Shown in pieces: positions 1 to 9,544 of a stretch of DNA of 64,000 nt. The notes under the pieces are model-generated. The model made no database searches and had not been told where the DNA came from. It worked only from the letters and a program-made list of their open reading frames with translations. How positions within the stretch are numbered: position 1 is the first letter of the stretch; every line of letters begins with the position of its first letter. Where the stretch lies: the NCBI RefSeq assembly GCF_900115775.1, contig NZ_FOXS01000002.1:1023129-1087128 (forward strand), in the 5' to 3' direction. The position numbers and the translations under genes were made by a program. Origin of the DNA: Hymenobacter arizonensis (GTDB lineage: Bacteria > Bacteroidota > Bacteroidia > Cytophagales > Hymenobacteraceae).

Positions 1-93
1 TACGTCGACATCCTCAAGCAAGCTGTTATCAACGTCACGTACTCGAAAGGGGAGGAGCGGTTGCTGTTCCTTGGCTTCGACTTCCTGTTCTAA
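1..93 (+). CDS. C-terminal end of a truncated protein, possibly an outer-membrane beta-barrel
   Basis: An open frame runs from base 1 to a TAA at 91-93 and gives 30 residues ending in GFDFLF. Alternating hydrophobic residues and a terminal phenylalanine are typical of the last strand of an outer-membrane beta-barrel, but the piece is too short to assign a family. The rest lies upstream of the window. A good hairpin terminator follows at 136-198, which supports this being a real gene end. Confidence 0.5.
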   Translation, partial: YVDILKQAVINVTYSKGEERLLFLGFDFLF

Positions 94-480
94 CTAATAA
101 GCTCCGGCACACGCGCCGCAGAGCAACACATTGTCAGCCCGTTTTCGGAGCTGGTCGGCCCACAGGGCTGGCTAGCTTTGGAAACGGGCTAATTTTTTGC
201 CCAAATTTTCCGTCGTTACAGGGTGTGCTTCAATGTACAAAATTTGGGCTTTTTCATAAACTCCTCACATTGCACGAAACCTTATTGATTTCGTTTAAAC
301 CAACTTTTCCTAACAGTGAATTCAATTTTAACTGAGTTTATTTTATTTTTTCTGACAAAAACGGCCATAACCTTAATTATTTGGCAACGTTGAACCCGCT
401 GATTGCCGAAAAGAACCCCTCGGCTCTCCGTCCCGCTAAATTCATTTCCACCTTTTCCACATCCTATTTCCAACTACTAC
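94..480. other. Intergenic region, terminator then AT-rich leader
   Basis: This 387-base stretch holds the terminator at 136-198 and then an AT-rich segment (about 200-380) that must contain the promoter of the following metalloprotease. I could not identify a clean TAnnTTTG box. Short ORFs here look like chance. Confidence 0.6.
136..198 (+). terminator. Rho-independent terminator
   Basis: A 17-bp stem (136-152 with 174-190) contains three G-U wobbles and is followed by AATTTTTT. It lies 43 bases after the stop of the truncated gene at the window start. Confidence 0.7.
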
Positions 481-1758
481 ATGAAGAAGGTATACCTCTC
501 CGCGCTGGCCCTATTGGGCAGCGCTACCTCTTTGCTCGCGCAGGATGCCCTGGTGCGCAAGCCCCTCAACCTGACGCCTGTTCGGCAAGAAGCTCCTGGC
601 CGCAACTGCGCTACCATGGAAGTGTTTGAGGGCCAGCTGGCTGCCGACCCGGCCCGTGCCCAGCGCATGGAAGCCATTGAAGCCCAAACCCGTCGTTACT
701 TGGCCCAGCCCACCATGCTGCAGCGCTCCTCGGCTACTGCCGATGGTGTCATCACCATTCCGGTGGTGGTACATGTGGTGTACAATACTGCCGACCAGAA
801 CGTACCCCAGAGCCAAATCGACGCTCAGATTAAAGTCCTGAATGACGACTTCGCCAGAATGAACAGCGACGCTGGCAATGTGCCGGCGCTTTACGCTGGC
901 GTGGCCTCGGCCACCAACGTGCGCTTTGTGCTGGCTACCCGCACGCCCACCGGTGGTGCCACCAACGGCGTAGTGCGCGTGTCAACCAAAACCCGCTCCT
1001 TCAGCAGCAACGATGCTGTGAAGAACAGCAAGCGCGGTGGCAGCGACGCCTGGCCGGCGGGCAGCTACCTCAACCTGTGGCTTTGCAACCTGGGCAGCGG
1101 CCTGCTGGGTTATGCCCAGTTCCCGGGCGGCCCCGCGGCTACCGATGGTGTAGTTTGCCTGTATTCCTCGGTGCCCGGCGGCACTGCTACCAGCTACAAC
1201 CTGGGCCGCACGGCCACGCACGAAGTGGGCCACTGGCTGAACCTGCGCCACATCTGGGGCGATGCTTCCTGCGGCAACGACCTGGTGGCCGACACCCCCA
1301 CCCAGCAGACCAGTAATGGCGGCTGCCCTGTTTTTCCTAAAATTACCTGCAACAACCAGGGCGACATGAGCATGAACTACATGGACTACACCTTCGACCG
1401 GTGCATGTACATGTTCACGGCTGGCCAAAGCAGCCGCATGGATGCCCTCTTTACCGTGGGCGGCGCCCGCGAGTCGCTGAAAACCTCTAACGGAGCCGCA
1501 GTGCAGCGCCAAGTGGCCGCAGTAGCACCCGTGTCGTTCTACCCCAACCCGGCTTCCGACGTGCTGAACCTGGAAATCCCGGGTAAAACCAAGAGCACCT
1601 ACGCCATCAGCGTGTACGACCTGCGCGGCCAGCAAATGTCGCAGGTGCGCTACGATGGCGACGGCCACGTGCAGGTAGCCTCGCTGCCCAAGGGCCTGTA
1701 CTACATCCGCATCGCCAATGGCACGGAGGTAACTCACCAGCGCTTCGAAAAAGAATAG
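481..1758 (+). CDS. Secreted M43-family zinc metalloprotease with T9SS sorting domain
   Basis: The 425-residue product is a metzincin of the M43 (cytophagalysin/pappalysin) type, predicted to be exported and released or anchored at the cell surface. I chose the ATG at 481 because it begins a signal peptide (MKKVYLSALALLGSATSLLA, then Q); an in-frame ATG at 403 would add a non-signal leader. The zinc site [11 protein letters not shown] is at residues 247-257 and the Met-turn MNYMDY at 298-303. The M43 consensus normally has Gly where this protein has Asn (HExxHxxGxxH). From about residue 350 the FYPNPASD motif opens a type IX secretion C-terminal domain. A close paralogue follows directly, and a terminator separates the two genes. 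Confidence 0.9.
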   Translation: MKKVYLSALALLGSATSLLAQDALVRKPLNLTPVRQEAPGRNCATMEVFEGQLAADPARAQRMEAIEAQTRRYLAQPTMLQRSSATADGVITIPVVVHVVYNTADQNVPQSQIDAQIKVLNDDFARMNSDAGNVPALYAGVASATNVRFVLATRTPTGGATNGVVRVSTKTRSFSSNDAVKNSKRGGSDAWPAGSYLNLWLCNLGSGLLGYAQFPGGPAATDGVVCLYSSVPGGTATSYNLGRTATHEVGHWLNLRHIWGDASCGNDLVADTPTQQTSNGGCPVFPKITCNNQGDMSMNYMDYTFDRCMYMFTAGQSSRMDALFTVGGARESLKTSNGAAVQRQVAAVAPVSFYPNPASDVLNLEIPGKTKSTYAISVYDLRGQQMSQVRYDGDGHVQVASLPKGLYYIRIANGTEVTHQRFEKE

Positions 1759-1789
1759 TAGCTACGGCGCCTGCCTTTGCTTGAATTAA

Positions 1790-1817
1790 GAGTCGCCCGT
1801 GGGGCGACTCTTTTTTT
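1790..1817 (+). terminator. Rho-independent terminator
   Basis: A perfect 9-bp stem GAGTCGCCC/GGGCGACTC with a 3-nt loop is followed by seven T residues, 31 bases after the first M43 gene. Confidence 0.9.
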
Positions 1818-2013
1818 GCCTTCAGCGGGAAATAAAAAAATGTCATAAGCATTCTTGTATTTCTGCTAATAATGGAATTCTACCTGTTGAATCCCCGAGT
1901 TTGATTTCATCTATTCAAAAGATGATGCTTTTCGATGCGATAAACACAAGATTTCACTTTTGAGCTCAACTGAATTTTGCTTTCTACCATTTCACTTCTT
2001 TTTCAAATTCCAC

Positions 2014-3789
2014 ATGAGATTTAATGTGTACAAGTTGACGCTGGGCCTGTTGGGCTTGGCCTGCATTCCGGCCGCTACCCAGGCCCAGACTGCTACCGGA
2101 CTGACCGAGCCCCAGTCGGGCCGCACTTGCGCCAGCATGGAAGCGTTGGCCGCGCAGCTCGCCGCCGACCCGGCCCTGGCCCAACGCCTGGCCACCATTG
2201 AAAAGCAAACCCAGCAATTTGCCGCGCTGCCCGCGGGCCCGCTGCAGCGCAGCACGGCCGTTACGCTCACCATCCCGGTGGTGGTGCACGTGCTGTACAA
2301 CACCACGGCCCAGAACATCAGCGACGCTCAGATTCAGTCGCAGATTGACGTCCTGAACGAAGACTTCCAGAAGCTCAATGCTGATGCTAGTAAGACACCC
2401 TCGGCCTTTGCAGGTTCCGTAGCCGATGTGGGCATTGCCTTCACGCTAGCCAAGCGCGACCCCAATGGCAACGCCACCACGGGCATTCAGCGCAAGTCGA
2501 CCACCATTACCAGCTGGGGCACCGACGACAAAATGAAGAGCACTACCACGGGCGGCCTCAACGCCTGGCCCGCCGGCAGCTACCTCAACCTGTGGGTGTG
2601 CAACCTGAGCGGCGGCATTCTGGGCTATGCGCAGTTTCCGGGCGGCGCGGCTGCTACTGATGGCGTGGTTATCCGCACGTCGGCCTTTGGCCGCAACGGC
2701 TCGGCCACCGCGCCCTTCAACCTGGGCCGGACCGGCACGCACGAAGTAGGCCACTGGCTGAACCTGCGCCACATCTGGGGCGATGCTTCCTGCGGCAACG
2801 ACTTAGTGGCCGACACCCCCACCCAGCAAACCAGCAACACGGGCTGCCCCAGCTTCCCGCGCCGCACCTGCGGCAATACCACCAGCGGCGACATGTTCAT
2901 GAACTACATGGACTACACCGACGATGCCTGCATGTACATGTTCAGCACCGGCCAGAGCAGCCGCATGAACGCCCTGTTTGCCACGGGCGGTGCCCGCGCT
3001 TCGCTGAAGACCTCCGCCGGCGGCACGACTCCCGGCACTACCACGCCCACTGCGCCCACCTACTGCGCCAGCAAAGGCAGCAGCGTGGCCTACGAGTGGC
3101 TTGACCTAGTGCAACTAGGCAGCATCAACCGCACGTCGGGTGCCGATGGCGGCTACTACAACGGCACGGCCCTGAGCACCAACGTTACGGCAGGGGCAGC
3201 TTACACCATCAACTTTTCGGTGGGCTTTTCGGGCAGCGCCTACACTGAGTACGTGAAAGTATATGCCGACTGGAACCAAAACGGCGTGTTTACCGATGCG
3301 GGCGAGCTGATTGTGAACGCCGCGGGTAGCACCTCGAGCACCACGCGCTCGGCGAGCTTCACCGTGCCCAGCGGCGCCAAAAACGGCAGCACCCGCCTGC
3401 GGGTCATCGTGAGCGACAACTCGGCCACCACCAGCTGCAGCAGCTACAGCTACGGCGAAACCGAAGACTACACCCTGAACGTGGGCGGCGGCACCACCCG
3501 CACCGACGGCACCGAGGGCGGCATCGCCACCCGTACGGCCGGCGGCCTAGCCGACCAGTACACCCTGTTTCCAAACCCGGCTACCGACGTGCTGCGCATC
3601 GCCCGCCCTACCACTGCTGACTCTGAGCAACCCTTCACGGTGAGAGTGCACGACGTACGCGGCAGCGAGGTACGGGGCCTGACTTTCGGAGATGGCCAGC
3701 TGAACGTGTCGGCCCTGCGGTCGGGCATCTACATGCTCACCATCAGCGACGGCAGCTCGACCACGCACCAGCGCTTTGTGAAAGAATAA
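2014..3789 (+). CDS. Secreted M43-family metalloprotease with GEVED and T9SS domains
   Basis: This is a 591-residue paralogue of the preceding gene. The ATG at 2014 starts a signal peptide ending near ATQAQ, so I prefer it to the in-frame start at 1960. The zinc site [11 protein letters not shown] is at residues 243-253 and the Met-turn at 296-301. Unlike its neighbour it inserts a GEVED-type domain (about 350-490, ending GETEDYTL), usually an adhesion or substrate-binding module in exported Bacteroidota proteins, before the T9SS C-terminal domain (about 515-591, LFPNPATD). The catalytic segment is nearly identical to that of the first copy even at the DNA level, which suggests recent duplication or gene conversion. 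Its substrate is unknown. Confidence 0.9.
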   Translation: MRFNVYKLTLGLLGLACIPAATQAQTATGLTEPQSGRTCASMEALAAQLAADPALAQRLATIEKQTQQFAALPAGPLQRSTAVTLTIPVVVHVLYNTTAQNISDAQIQSQIDVLNEDFQKLNADASKTPSAFAGSVADVGIAFTLAKRDPNGNATTGIQRKSTTITSWGTDDKMKSTTTGGLNAWPAGSYLNLWVCNLSGGILGYAQFPGGAAATDGVVIRTSAFGRNGSATAPFNLGRTGTHEVGHWLNLRHIWGDASCGNDLVADTPTQQTSNTGCPSFPRRTCGNTTSGDMFMNYMDYTDDACMYMFSTGQSSRMNALFATGGARASLKTSAGGTTPGTTTPTAPTYCASKGSSVAYEWLDLVQLGSINRTSGADGGYYNGTALSTNVTAGAAYTINFSVGFSGSAYTEYVKVYADWNQNGVFTDAGELIVNAAGSTSSTTRSASFTVPSGAKNGSTRLRVIVSDNSATTSCSSYSYGETEDYTLNVGGGTTRTDGTEGGIATRTAGGLADQYTLFPNPATDVLRIARPTTADSEQPFTVRVHDVRGSEVRGLTFGDGQLNVSALRSGIYMLTISDGSSTTHQRFVKE

Positions 3790-3817
3790 GCGACTGTAGA
3801 ACGCCCGTAATCTGCGT

Positions 3818-3851
3818 AAAAAAGCCCTGGCTATTGAGCCAGGGCTTTTTT
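3818..3851. terminator. Bidirectional terminator between convergent genes
   Basis: The hairpin AGCCCTGGCT/AGCCAGGGCT has an ATTG loop, A residues on its left and T residues on its right. It can therefore end both the M43 gene (+) and transcripts of the nuclease gene (-). Confidence 0.85.
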
Positions 3852-3904
3852 GTGTTCAATACTTGCCAGACCGTGTGGATAGTGAGGAAGACTAAGACAG
3901 ACAC

Positions 3905-4939
3905 TTATGCAGAGCGCAGCGCAGCCGTTACGGCATCTAGGCGCTGCACCAATTCCTCGTTGCTGGGGAAGAAAGGGCGTAGCTCGGCAGGGAGGGTATC
4001 GGTGAGGGTGTAAGTGGCTACGCCGATGGGTTTGTTTACATCGCGCAAAGCGAATTCTACGACCGTTCGCTGCTTGCTTTGGCAGATGATGATGCCAATG
4101 CTGGGCTGTTCGTGGGACTTCTTCACTCGTTCATTGAGCAGGGAAAGGTAGAAGTTCATCTTGCCCGCATATTCGGGCTGAAACTCGGTAATCTTCAACT
4201 CCACGGCTACCAGGCATTGCAGTTCGCGGTGGAAAAGCAGTAGGTCAATAAAGTACTCTTGGCCTTCAACCTCCAGTCGGAACTGGTTGCCAATGAAAGT
4301 GAAATCGCCACCCATCTCAATCAGGAAGCGCCGGACGTTGCTTAGCAGCGCCTGCTCCAACTCATACTCTGAGTGCTCGGGAGCGAGGGCCAGAAAGCCA
4401 AAGGTGTATTCATCCTTCAGCGCCAGAGTAGCCGCGGGCAGTTGGGCTGCGGTGAGGGTAGTGGGGAAGTTGTGCTGGGCTGTGATGGTCTTTTGGTAAG
4501 CCTGGGCTTTCAACTGCTGAGCCAGCACTGCCTTGGTCCAGTTGCTGTTGCGGGTTTGCAGCGTGTAGTAAAGCCGCTCATGCGGGTCTTTGCACTTGCT
4601 CATAATGAGTATGTGCTTGGCCCAGCTGATTTCTCCAACCAATGGTTGGAGAATTCCATTGGTGCTGTATTCGAGATAGAATTGCCGCATGTACCACAGG
4701 TTCTGAACGGAAAAGCCGCTCATGCCCACGAACTCTGTTTGTAGGTCGCGAGCTAGTGTCTCTACCACACTTTTGCCCCAGCCGTCTTGCTGCTGGCGCT
4801 CGGCAATGAGCTGGCCCAGGTCCCAATACAGCTGCATCTGCTGCTGATTAACTTGCTGCAAAGCGCGGTACTGTGCTTCGCGAACACGCCGCTTCACGGC
4901 GGCAAGCAACTGGTGGTAATCGGTAGGGGCTGGGTTCAT
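3905..4939 (-). CDS. PDDEXK nuclease domain protein, DUF1016/YhcG type
   Basis: The 344-residue product has the two parts of the YhcG family: an N-terminal DUF1016 helical domain (YWDLGQLIAERQ, VQNLWYMRQFY) and a C-terminal PDDEXK nuclease core. Visible catalytic-type elements are YFIDLLLFH followed by VAVELK and later GIIICQSK. The start at 4939 (MNPAPTDYHQ) is where family similarity begins; the frame stays open to 5071 with unlikely residues. A short hairpin (4951-4978) lies just upstream of this ATG. YhcG proteins often sit in accessory or defence contexts, but here no methylase, restriction or toxin partner is adjacent. The cellular role is therefore not known. Confidence 0.85.
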   Translation of the reverse strand: MNPAPTDYHQLLAAVKRRVREAQYRALQQVNQQQMQLYWDLGQLIAERQQQDGWGKSVVETLARDLQTEFVGMSGFSVQNLWYMRQFYLEYSTNGILQPLVGEISWAKHILIMSKCKDPHERLYYTLQTRNSNWTKAVLAQQLKAQAYQKTITAQHNFPTTLTAAQLPAATLALKDEYTFGFLALAPEHSEYELEQALLSNVRRFLIEMGGDFTFIGNQFRLEVEGQEYFIDLLLFHRELQCLVAVELKITEFQPEYAGKMNFYLSLLNERVKKSHEQPSIGIIICQSKQRTVVEFALRDVNKPIGVATYTLTDTLPAELRPFFPSNEELVQRLDAVTAALRSA

Positions 4940-5210
4940 CGCCCCAAGATACGCGCAGGCAAAATGCCTGCTTCGCGTCAGCGAAGAGTCAACGCAGCAA
5001 GACTTATGCTCCCGAATAGGCCCGCGGGTAGTACATGTTATTTGGCTTTGGCCACAAGGCCTGCTCCTCAAAGTGGCTCATGCTGTAGGTGGTGCGGCAG
5101 AACCGTTTTAACCCCAATCCGGCTTTGCTAAGTGCCGAACACACCGCCCAAAGGCCAACATAACCTTTTCCTAATGCTTGAGGTAAGCAAAGCACCCCTA
5201 GCTTCGTCCC

Positions 5211-5705
5211 ATGAAAACCCTGTATCTCCTTCGCCACGCCAAATCCAGCTGGAGCTTTGATGAGCTTAGCGACCAGGAACGCCCCCTCAACGACCGCGGC
5301 CGCGACGACGCCCCCCTCATGGGCCAGGCCCTGGCCAAGCGCCGCATTTGCCCCGACCTGGTGGTGAGCTCGCCCGCCGTGCGCGCCATGAGCACGGCCG
5401 TGCTGGTAGCCCGCGAAATGAAGTATCCGCACGATAAAATCGTGGTTGAGCCGGGCATTTACGGCGCCGATGTCGACGACCTGCTGGCCATTATCCGCGA
5501 CCTGCCCGACACGGCCGGCTCGGTGCTGCTGGTGGGCCACAACCCCACCATTACCGAAACAGCCAACGCGTTATCGCCCAACCCCATCAACGAAATGCCC
5601 ACGGCCGCCGTGGTGTGCCTGCACTTTGACAGCAGCCAGTGGGCGGAAGTAGGCAAGGCCAACGCCGAGTTCTACTTCTTTGATTCGCCCAAGAACGTTG
5701 ACTAA
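5211..5705 (+). CDS. sixA: SixA-like phosphohistidine phosphatase
   Basis: The 164-residue histidine phosphatase carries the phosphate-accepting RHA motif at residues 8-10 (LLRHAKSSW) and a second conserved segment LLVGHNPTI later. It is the usual length of SixA, which removes phosphate from phosphohistidine in signalling proteins; substrates in Bacteroidota are not established. A -7-like box TAGCTTCG ends only four bases before the ATG, so the transcript may be nearly leaderless. The next gene, ppk1, is 127 bases downstream on the same strand and could be cotranscribed. Confidence 0.85.
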   Translation: MKTLYLLRHAKSSWSFDELSDQERPLNDRGRDDAPLMGQALAKRRICPDLVVSSPAVRAMSTAVLVAREMKYPHDKIVVEPGIYGADVDDLLAIIRDLPDTAGSVLLVGHNPTITETANALSPNPINEMPTAAVVCLHFDSSQWAEVGKANAEFYFFDSPKNVD

Positions 5706-5832
5706 CTGGGCCAACCCGAGGGGCTGAGGTAGGTGCGGGGAAGCCCGGGAAGTGGCTTTACTTCTGGCAAAATCGTAAAGGAACCCCGGCCGCCAGGCTT
5801 AAGTCCTCACGGCGCCCTCAACCCTCTGCTTC

Positions 5833-7950
5833 ATGAGCTCACCTGCCCCCTTGCAAACCCTTTCCCGCGACCTAAGCTGGCTTCGTTTCAATGCCCGCGT
5901 GCTGCAGGAAGCCCAGAGCCCCGACGTGCCGCTGCTCGAGCGCCTGAAGTTTCTGGCCATTTTCAGCAGCAACCTCGACGAGTTTTTCAAGGTACGGGTG
6001 GCCACCCTGCGGCGGCTGGTGAAGCTCAAGAAGAAGACCCGGGCCAAGCTCAACGAGCGGCCCAAGCGCGAGCTGCGTAAGGTGCTGGAGGAAGTATCGC
6101 GGCAGCAGGAAGAGTTCGGGGTCACATTTCGGGAGCAGTTGCTGCCGGAGCTGCACCGCAACCACATTCACCTGCTGAGCGACGCGGAGCTGACCGATAA
6201 GCAGCGCGAGTGGGCCAAGCACTACTTCCAGCAAAAGGTGCGCGACCTGCTTTCGCCCGTGGTGCTCGACGACACCCTGCACCACCTGTTCCTGAAAGAC
6301 CAAACGGTTTACCTCACGTTCTTCCTCAGCCAGCCGCGCGACCCCGAAGCCGGCTTGGCCGACGAGCGAGTGCTGATAATGGAGCTGCCCACCAAGCGCC
6401 ACGGCGGCCGGTTTGTGCGCCTGCCCGACGAAGGCCAAGAGCGCTACGTGCTGTTTCTCGACGATGTTATCCGGATAGGCGCCGCTGAGCTCTTTCCCGG
6501 TTATGAGCAGGTAGCCGTGAACGCCATCAAGCTCTCACGCGATGCCGAGCTGGACATTGAAGAAGAGGTGTCGGGCGACTTGATGGAGATAATCCGGAGC
6601 AGCCTCGCTAAGCGCGCCACCGGCTTCCCTGCCCGCCTGCTCTTTGACCCCGAAATGCCCCAGGAAACACTGCAGGCCATCAAGCAAAAAACCGGCATCA
6701 CCGATGAGGAACTGGTGGAGGGAGGCCGCTATCACAACTTCCGCGACTTCTTCGGCTTCCCGGAGTTCGACGAGCCCAGCTTTTACTACCCCGCCCGGCC
6801 GGCATTGCCGCACCCCACGCTGCCCCGCACGGGCAGCCTGCTGGCCGCCGTGGGGCAGCGCGACCACCTGCTGCACTTGCCCTACCAGTCCTTCGACTAC
6901 GTGACGCGCCTGCTGCGCGAAGCCGCCACCGACCCGCGCGTGTCGGCCATCAGCATCACGCTCTACCGCGTGGCCAGCAAAAGCGCCGTGGTGAAGGCCC
7001 TGCTGAAAGCCGCCAAACACGGCAAGCAAGTGACGGCCATAGTGGAGCTAAAGGCCCGGTTCGACGAAGAGTCCAACCTATTTTGGGCCGATAAGCTGCA
7101 GCGGGCCGGGGCCAACGTCATATTCACTCCGCCCGAGCTCAAGGTGCACAGCAAGCTGCTGCTCATAGCTCGCCGCGAAGACGACGAGAGCACGCGCCGC
7201 TACGGCTATTTCAGCACCGGCAACTTCAACGAAAGCACCAGCGAGCTTTACACCGACCACGGCCTCTTCACGGCCAATGAACAGCTCACCCGCGAATCCG
7301 AAGCCGTGTTCGACTACCTGCGCGACCAACAAACCGTGCCTGAACTAGAGCACCTGCTGGTGGCCCCCTTCGGCCTACGCTCCGGCCTCAACGCCCTGAT
7401 TGACTACGAAATCAAACAGGTCCACAAAGGCAACGAAGCTTACATCCTTCTCAAAGTAAATTCCGTGGAAGACCGCGGCATGATTGCCAAGCTCTACGAA
7501 GCCAGCGCGGCGGGCGTGCGCGTGGAGCTTTTGGTGCGAGGCATCGGGTGCCTGGTGCCCGGACAGCCGGGCTTCAGCGAAAACATCACCCAGCACGGCC
7601 TCATAGACCGCTTTCTGGAACACAGCCGGGTTTACGTTTTCGCCCACGGCGGCGAGGAAAAGGTATTTGTCTCGTCGGCTGACTGGATGACCCGCAACCT
7701 TGACCGGCGGGTAGAAGTGGCCTTCCCCATCCTCGACGAGGCCTTGCGCGCCGAGGTCCGCTTCTTGCTCGACCTGCAGCGGCACGACACTGTGAAAGCC
7801 CGCGATTTTGACAATAACTACCTCTTGCCCGAAGACGGCAAGAAGGGCCTGCAAGCGCAGGAGGCTACCTACGCTTGGCTGAAAGGCCTGAAGCGGAGGC
7901 AGCGTGACGCTGCTGCTAAGGTGAAGCCAGAGAAGAAGCAGAAGATTTAG
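5833..7950 (+). CDS. ppk1: Polyphosphate kinase 1
   Basis: The 705-residue protein matches PPK1 in length and order: N domain (SRDLSWLRFNARVL, near residue 12), head domain and two phospholipase-D-like catalytic domains. The likely autophosphorylated histidine is H439 in VHSKLL. STGNFNEST and the C-terminal segments SRVYVFAHGG and SSADWMTRNLDRRVE are also characteristic. It polymerises ATP gamma-phosphate into polyphosphate, normally at the membrane. The ATG at 5833 starts the conserved N domain. The gene is followed by a palindromic repeat and a convergent gene. Confidence 0.96.
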   Translation: MSSPAPLQTLSRDLSWLRFNARVLQEAQSPDVPLLERLKFLAIFSSNLDEFFKVRVATLRRLVKLKKKTRAKLNERPKRELRKVLEEVSRQQEEFGVTFREQLLPELHRNHIHLLSDAELTDKQREWAKHYFQQKVRDLLSPVVLDDTLHHLFLKDQTVYLTFFLSQPRDPEAGLADERVLIMELPTKRHGGRFVRLPDEGQERYVLFLDDVIRIGAAELFPGYEQVAVNAIKLSRDAELDIEEEVSGDLMEIIRSSLAKRATGFPARLLFDPEMPQETLQAIKQKTGITDEELVEGGRYHNFRDFFGFPEFDEPSFYYPARPALPHPTLPRTGSLLAAVGQRDHLLHLPYQSFDYVTRLLREAATDPRVSAISITLYRVASKSAVVKALLKAAKHGKQVTAIVELKARFDEESNLFWADKLQRAGANVIFTPPELKVHSKLLLIARREDDESTRRYGYFSTGNFNESTSELYTDHGLFTANEQLTRESEAVFDYLRDQQTVPELEHLLVAPFGLRSGLNALIDYEIKQVHKGNEAYILLKVNSVEDRGMIAKLYEASAAGVRVELLVRGIGCLVPGQPGFSENITQHGLIDRFLEHSRVYVFAHGGEEKVFVSSADWMTRNLDRRVEVAFPILDEALRAEVRFLLDLQRHDTVKARDFDNNYLLPEDGKKGLQAQEATYAWLKGLKRRQRDAAAKVKPEKKQKI

Positions 7951-8001
7951 GTCTCATCATTGCCGCACAGCGAAACTTCATCTTAACCGCAGACAAATAA
8001 A

Positions 8002-8100
8002 AACCATCTGTCATGCTGAGCTTGCGAAGCACCTTATCACATTCGCACAAATTGTTGTGTGGTGATAAGGTGCTTCGCAGGCTCAGCATGACAGACGGTT
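8002..8100. repeat. Palindromic interspersed repeat, GTCATGCTGAGC family, copy 1
   Basis: Two 39-nt arms (8002-8040 and 8062-8100) are inverted copies with two differences, separated by 21 bases. The core is GTCATGCTGAGC followed by CGAAGC. It lies between the convergent ppk1 and arsS genes and may also serve as a terminator. Related copies are at 36613-36708 and 49077-49172. Confidence 0.9.
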
Positions 8101-8118
8101 AAGTATTTAGGTTTTCTG

Positions 8119-9174
8119 CTATGCCACCGTCCCCCCACAGCTTGAGCCGCTGCCGGCGGTGCAGCCGTAGCAGTGCTGGTTCACCACAATGCTGCGGCGG
8201 CCCAGGGCTTCGGCGTCGAAGTCGCGGATATGTTTTCCGGGGCTGGCGACGTGCAGGTCCAGCATTTGGTTGAAGTCGCAGTCGTACAAACCGCCGTCCC
8301 AGCCCACCGAGACGGTGTTGCGGCACATCACGCCAGCGGCGGCCACCGGGTTGAAGGCGTTCACCAGCTTTTCCATGTAGCCAGCGTAGTTGCCCGACTC
8401 GATGAGGTAGTCGAGGTAGCGGCTGACGGGGATGTTGGTGATGGCATACAGCTCGTTAAACACAATGCCGAAATCCTTGGCCAGGGCCCGCTTAAACTGG
8501 TCCTGCAGCCCTTTTTGCGAGCCGGGCATGAAGGCCCCGCTAGGGTTGTACACCAAGTTGAGTACCAGCCCCGAGCCCTCCTGGCCGTAGCCCACGGCGT
8601 TGAGCATCCGCAGGGCCTTTATGGAATCGTCAAACACGCCGTCGCCGCGCTGGCGGTCGGTTTTGTCGGCGTTGTACGAGGGTAGTGAGCTGACCACCTC
8701 CACGCCGTGCAGTTTGAAGAACTCGGGCAGGTCGTGGTACTTCTTGTTGGCCACGATGATGGTGAGGTTGCAGCGCACCAATATTTTGCGGCCCAGCTTG
8801 CTAATTTCCTCCACAAACCACCGGAAGTCGGGGTTCATCTCGGGCGCGCCGCCAGTCAGGTCCACGGTTTGGATATCGCTCTTGGCCAGCGCGTCCAGGC
8901 ACTCCTTCATGGTCTCGCGGGTCATTATTTCCTTGCGGTCGGGGCCGGCGTCCACGTGGCAGTGTTTGCACACCTGGTTGCACATCTTGCCCACGTTGAT
9001 TTGCAGAACGGTGGGCGCCACCGACGGCAACGGGAACAACCCCGCGCCGCGCAGCTTCTCGTGAAACAGCGGCAGATGCAGCGTCTCGGCCACCTCGCGG
9101 CTAAGCACCGTGAGCTGAAAAGCCGAGTCGGCCAGCTGGTGGCCCGTGGCCTTTAGGGATTTGGTTGATTGCAC
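8119..9174 (-). CDS. arsS: Arsenosugar biosynthesis radical SAM protein ArsS
   Basis: The 351-residue protein has the radical SAM cluster motif C65-x3-C69-x2-C72 (CNQVCKHC), a TGGAPEMN segment in the SAM region, and a C-terminal cysteine-rich tail (QHCYGCTAGSGSSCGG) typical of ArsS. In characterised systems ArsS adds a 5'-deoxyadenosyl group to methylated arsenic, giving dimethylarsinoyl-deoxyadenosine, a step toward arsenosugars. It follows the small peroxidase-like gene by 37 bases on the same strand, the usual pairing. No arsenic methyltransferase (ArsM) is visible in the window. Confidence 0.9.
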   Translation of the reverse strand: MQSTKSLKATGHQLADSAFQLTVLSREVAETLHLPLFHEKLRGAGLFPLPSVAPTVLQINVGKMCNQVCKHCHVDAGPDRKEIMTRETMKECLDALAKSDIQTVDLTGGAPEMNPDFRWFVEEISKLGRKILVRCNLTIIVANKKYHDLPEFFKLHGVEVVSSLPSYNADKTDRQRGDGVFDDSIKALRMLNAVGYGQEGSGLVLNLVYNPSGAFMPGSQKGLQDQFKRALAKDFGIVFNELYAITNIPVSRYLDYLIESGNYAGYMEKLVNAFNPVAAAGVMCRNTVSVGWDGGLYDCDFNQMLDLHVASPGKHIRDFDAEALGRRSIVVNQHCYGCTAGSGSSCGGTVA

Positions 9175-9211
9175 AGGAATGAATAACGACTAAGGCCGCG
9201 GCCTAATTCGA

Positions 9212-9544
9212 TTACATGGATAAATCCTTGACTTTGTTCATCATCTGCACGCTGTGCACCAGCGTGGCCCCGCCCCGAATGGCAGCGGCAACGTGCACAG
9301 CTTCCATCATTTCTGGCTCAGTACAGCCCTTCTCCAGCGTGTCCGATGTGTAGGCATCGATGCAATAGGGGCACTGCACCGCGTGCGACACGGCCAGGGC
9401 AATAAGCGACTTTTCACGCGCAGTGAGGGCGCCTTCGGCAAACACCGCCCCGTAGTAGGAGAAAAATTTCTCGGCAAATTCGGGCTGGAACTCGGCGATG
9501 CTGCCAAATTTCTTGAGGTCGTCGGGGTTGTAGTAGGTGTCCAT
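9212..9544 (-). CDS. Carboxymuconolactone decarboxylase/AhpD-like protein associated with ArsS
   Basis: The 110-residue protein has the AhpD-like fold signature: a redox CxxC within CPYCIDAYT and the following helix ending near EMMEAVHVAAAIRGGATLVH. The length matches the small peroxidase-like proteins found next to arsS in many bacteria. It is the first gene of a two-gene operon with arsS. A redox role in arsenosugar formation is presumed from that association; the reaction is not known. Confidence 0.85.
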   Translation of the reverse strand: MDTYYNPDDLKKFGSIAEFQPEFAEKFFSYYGAVFAEGALTAREKSLIALAVSHAVQCPYCIDAYTSDTLEKGCTEPEMMEAVHVAAAIRGGATLVHSVQMMNKVKDLSM

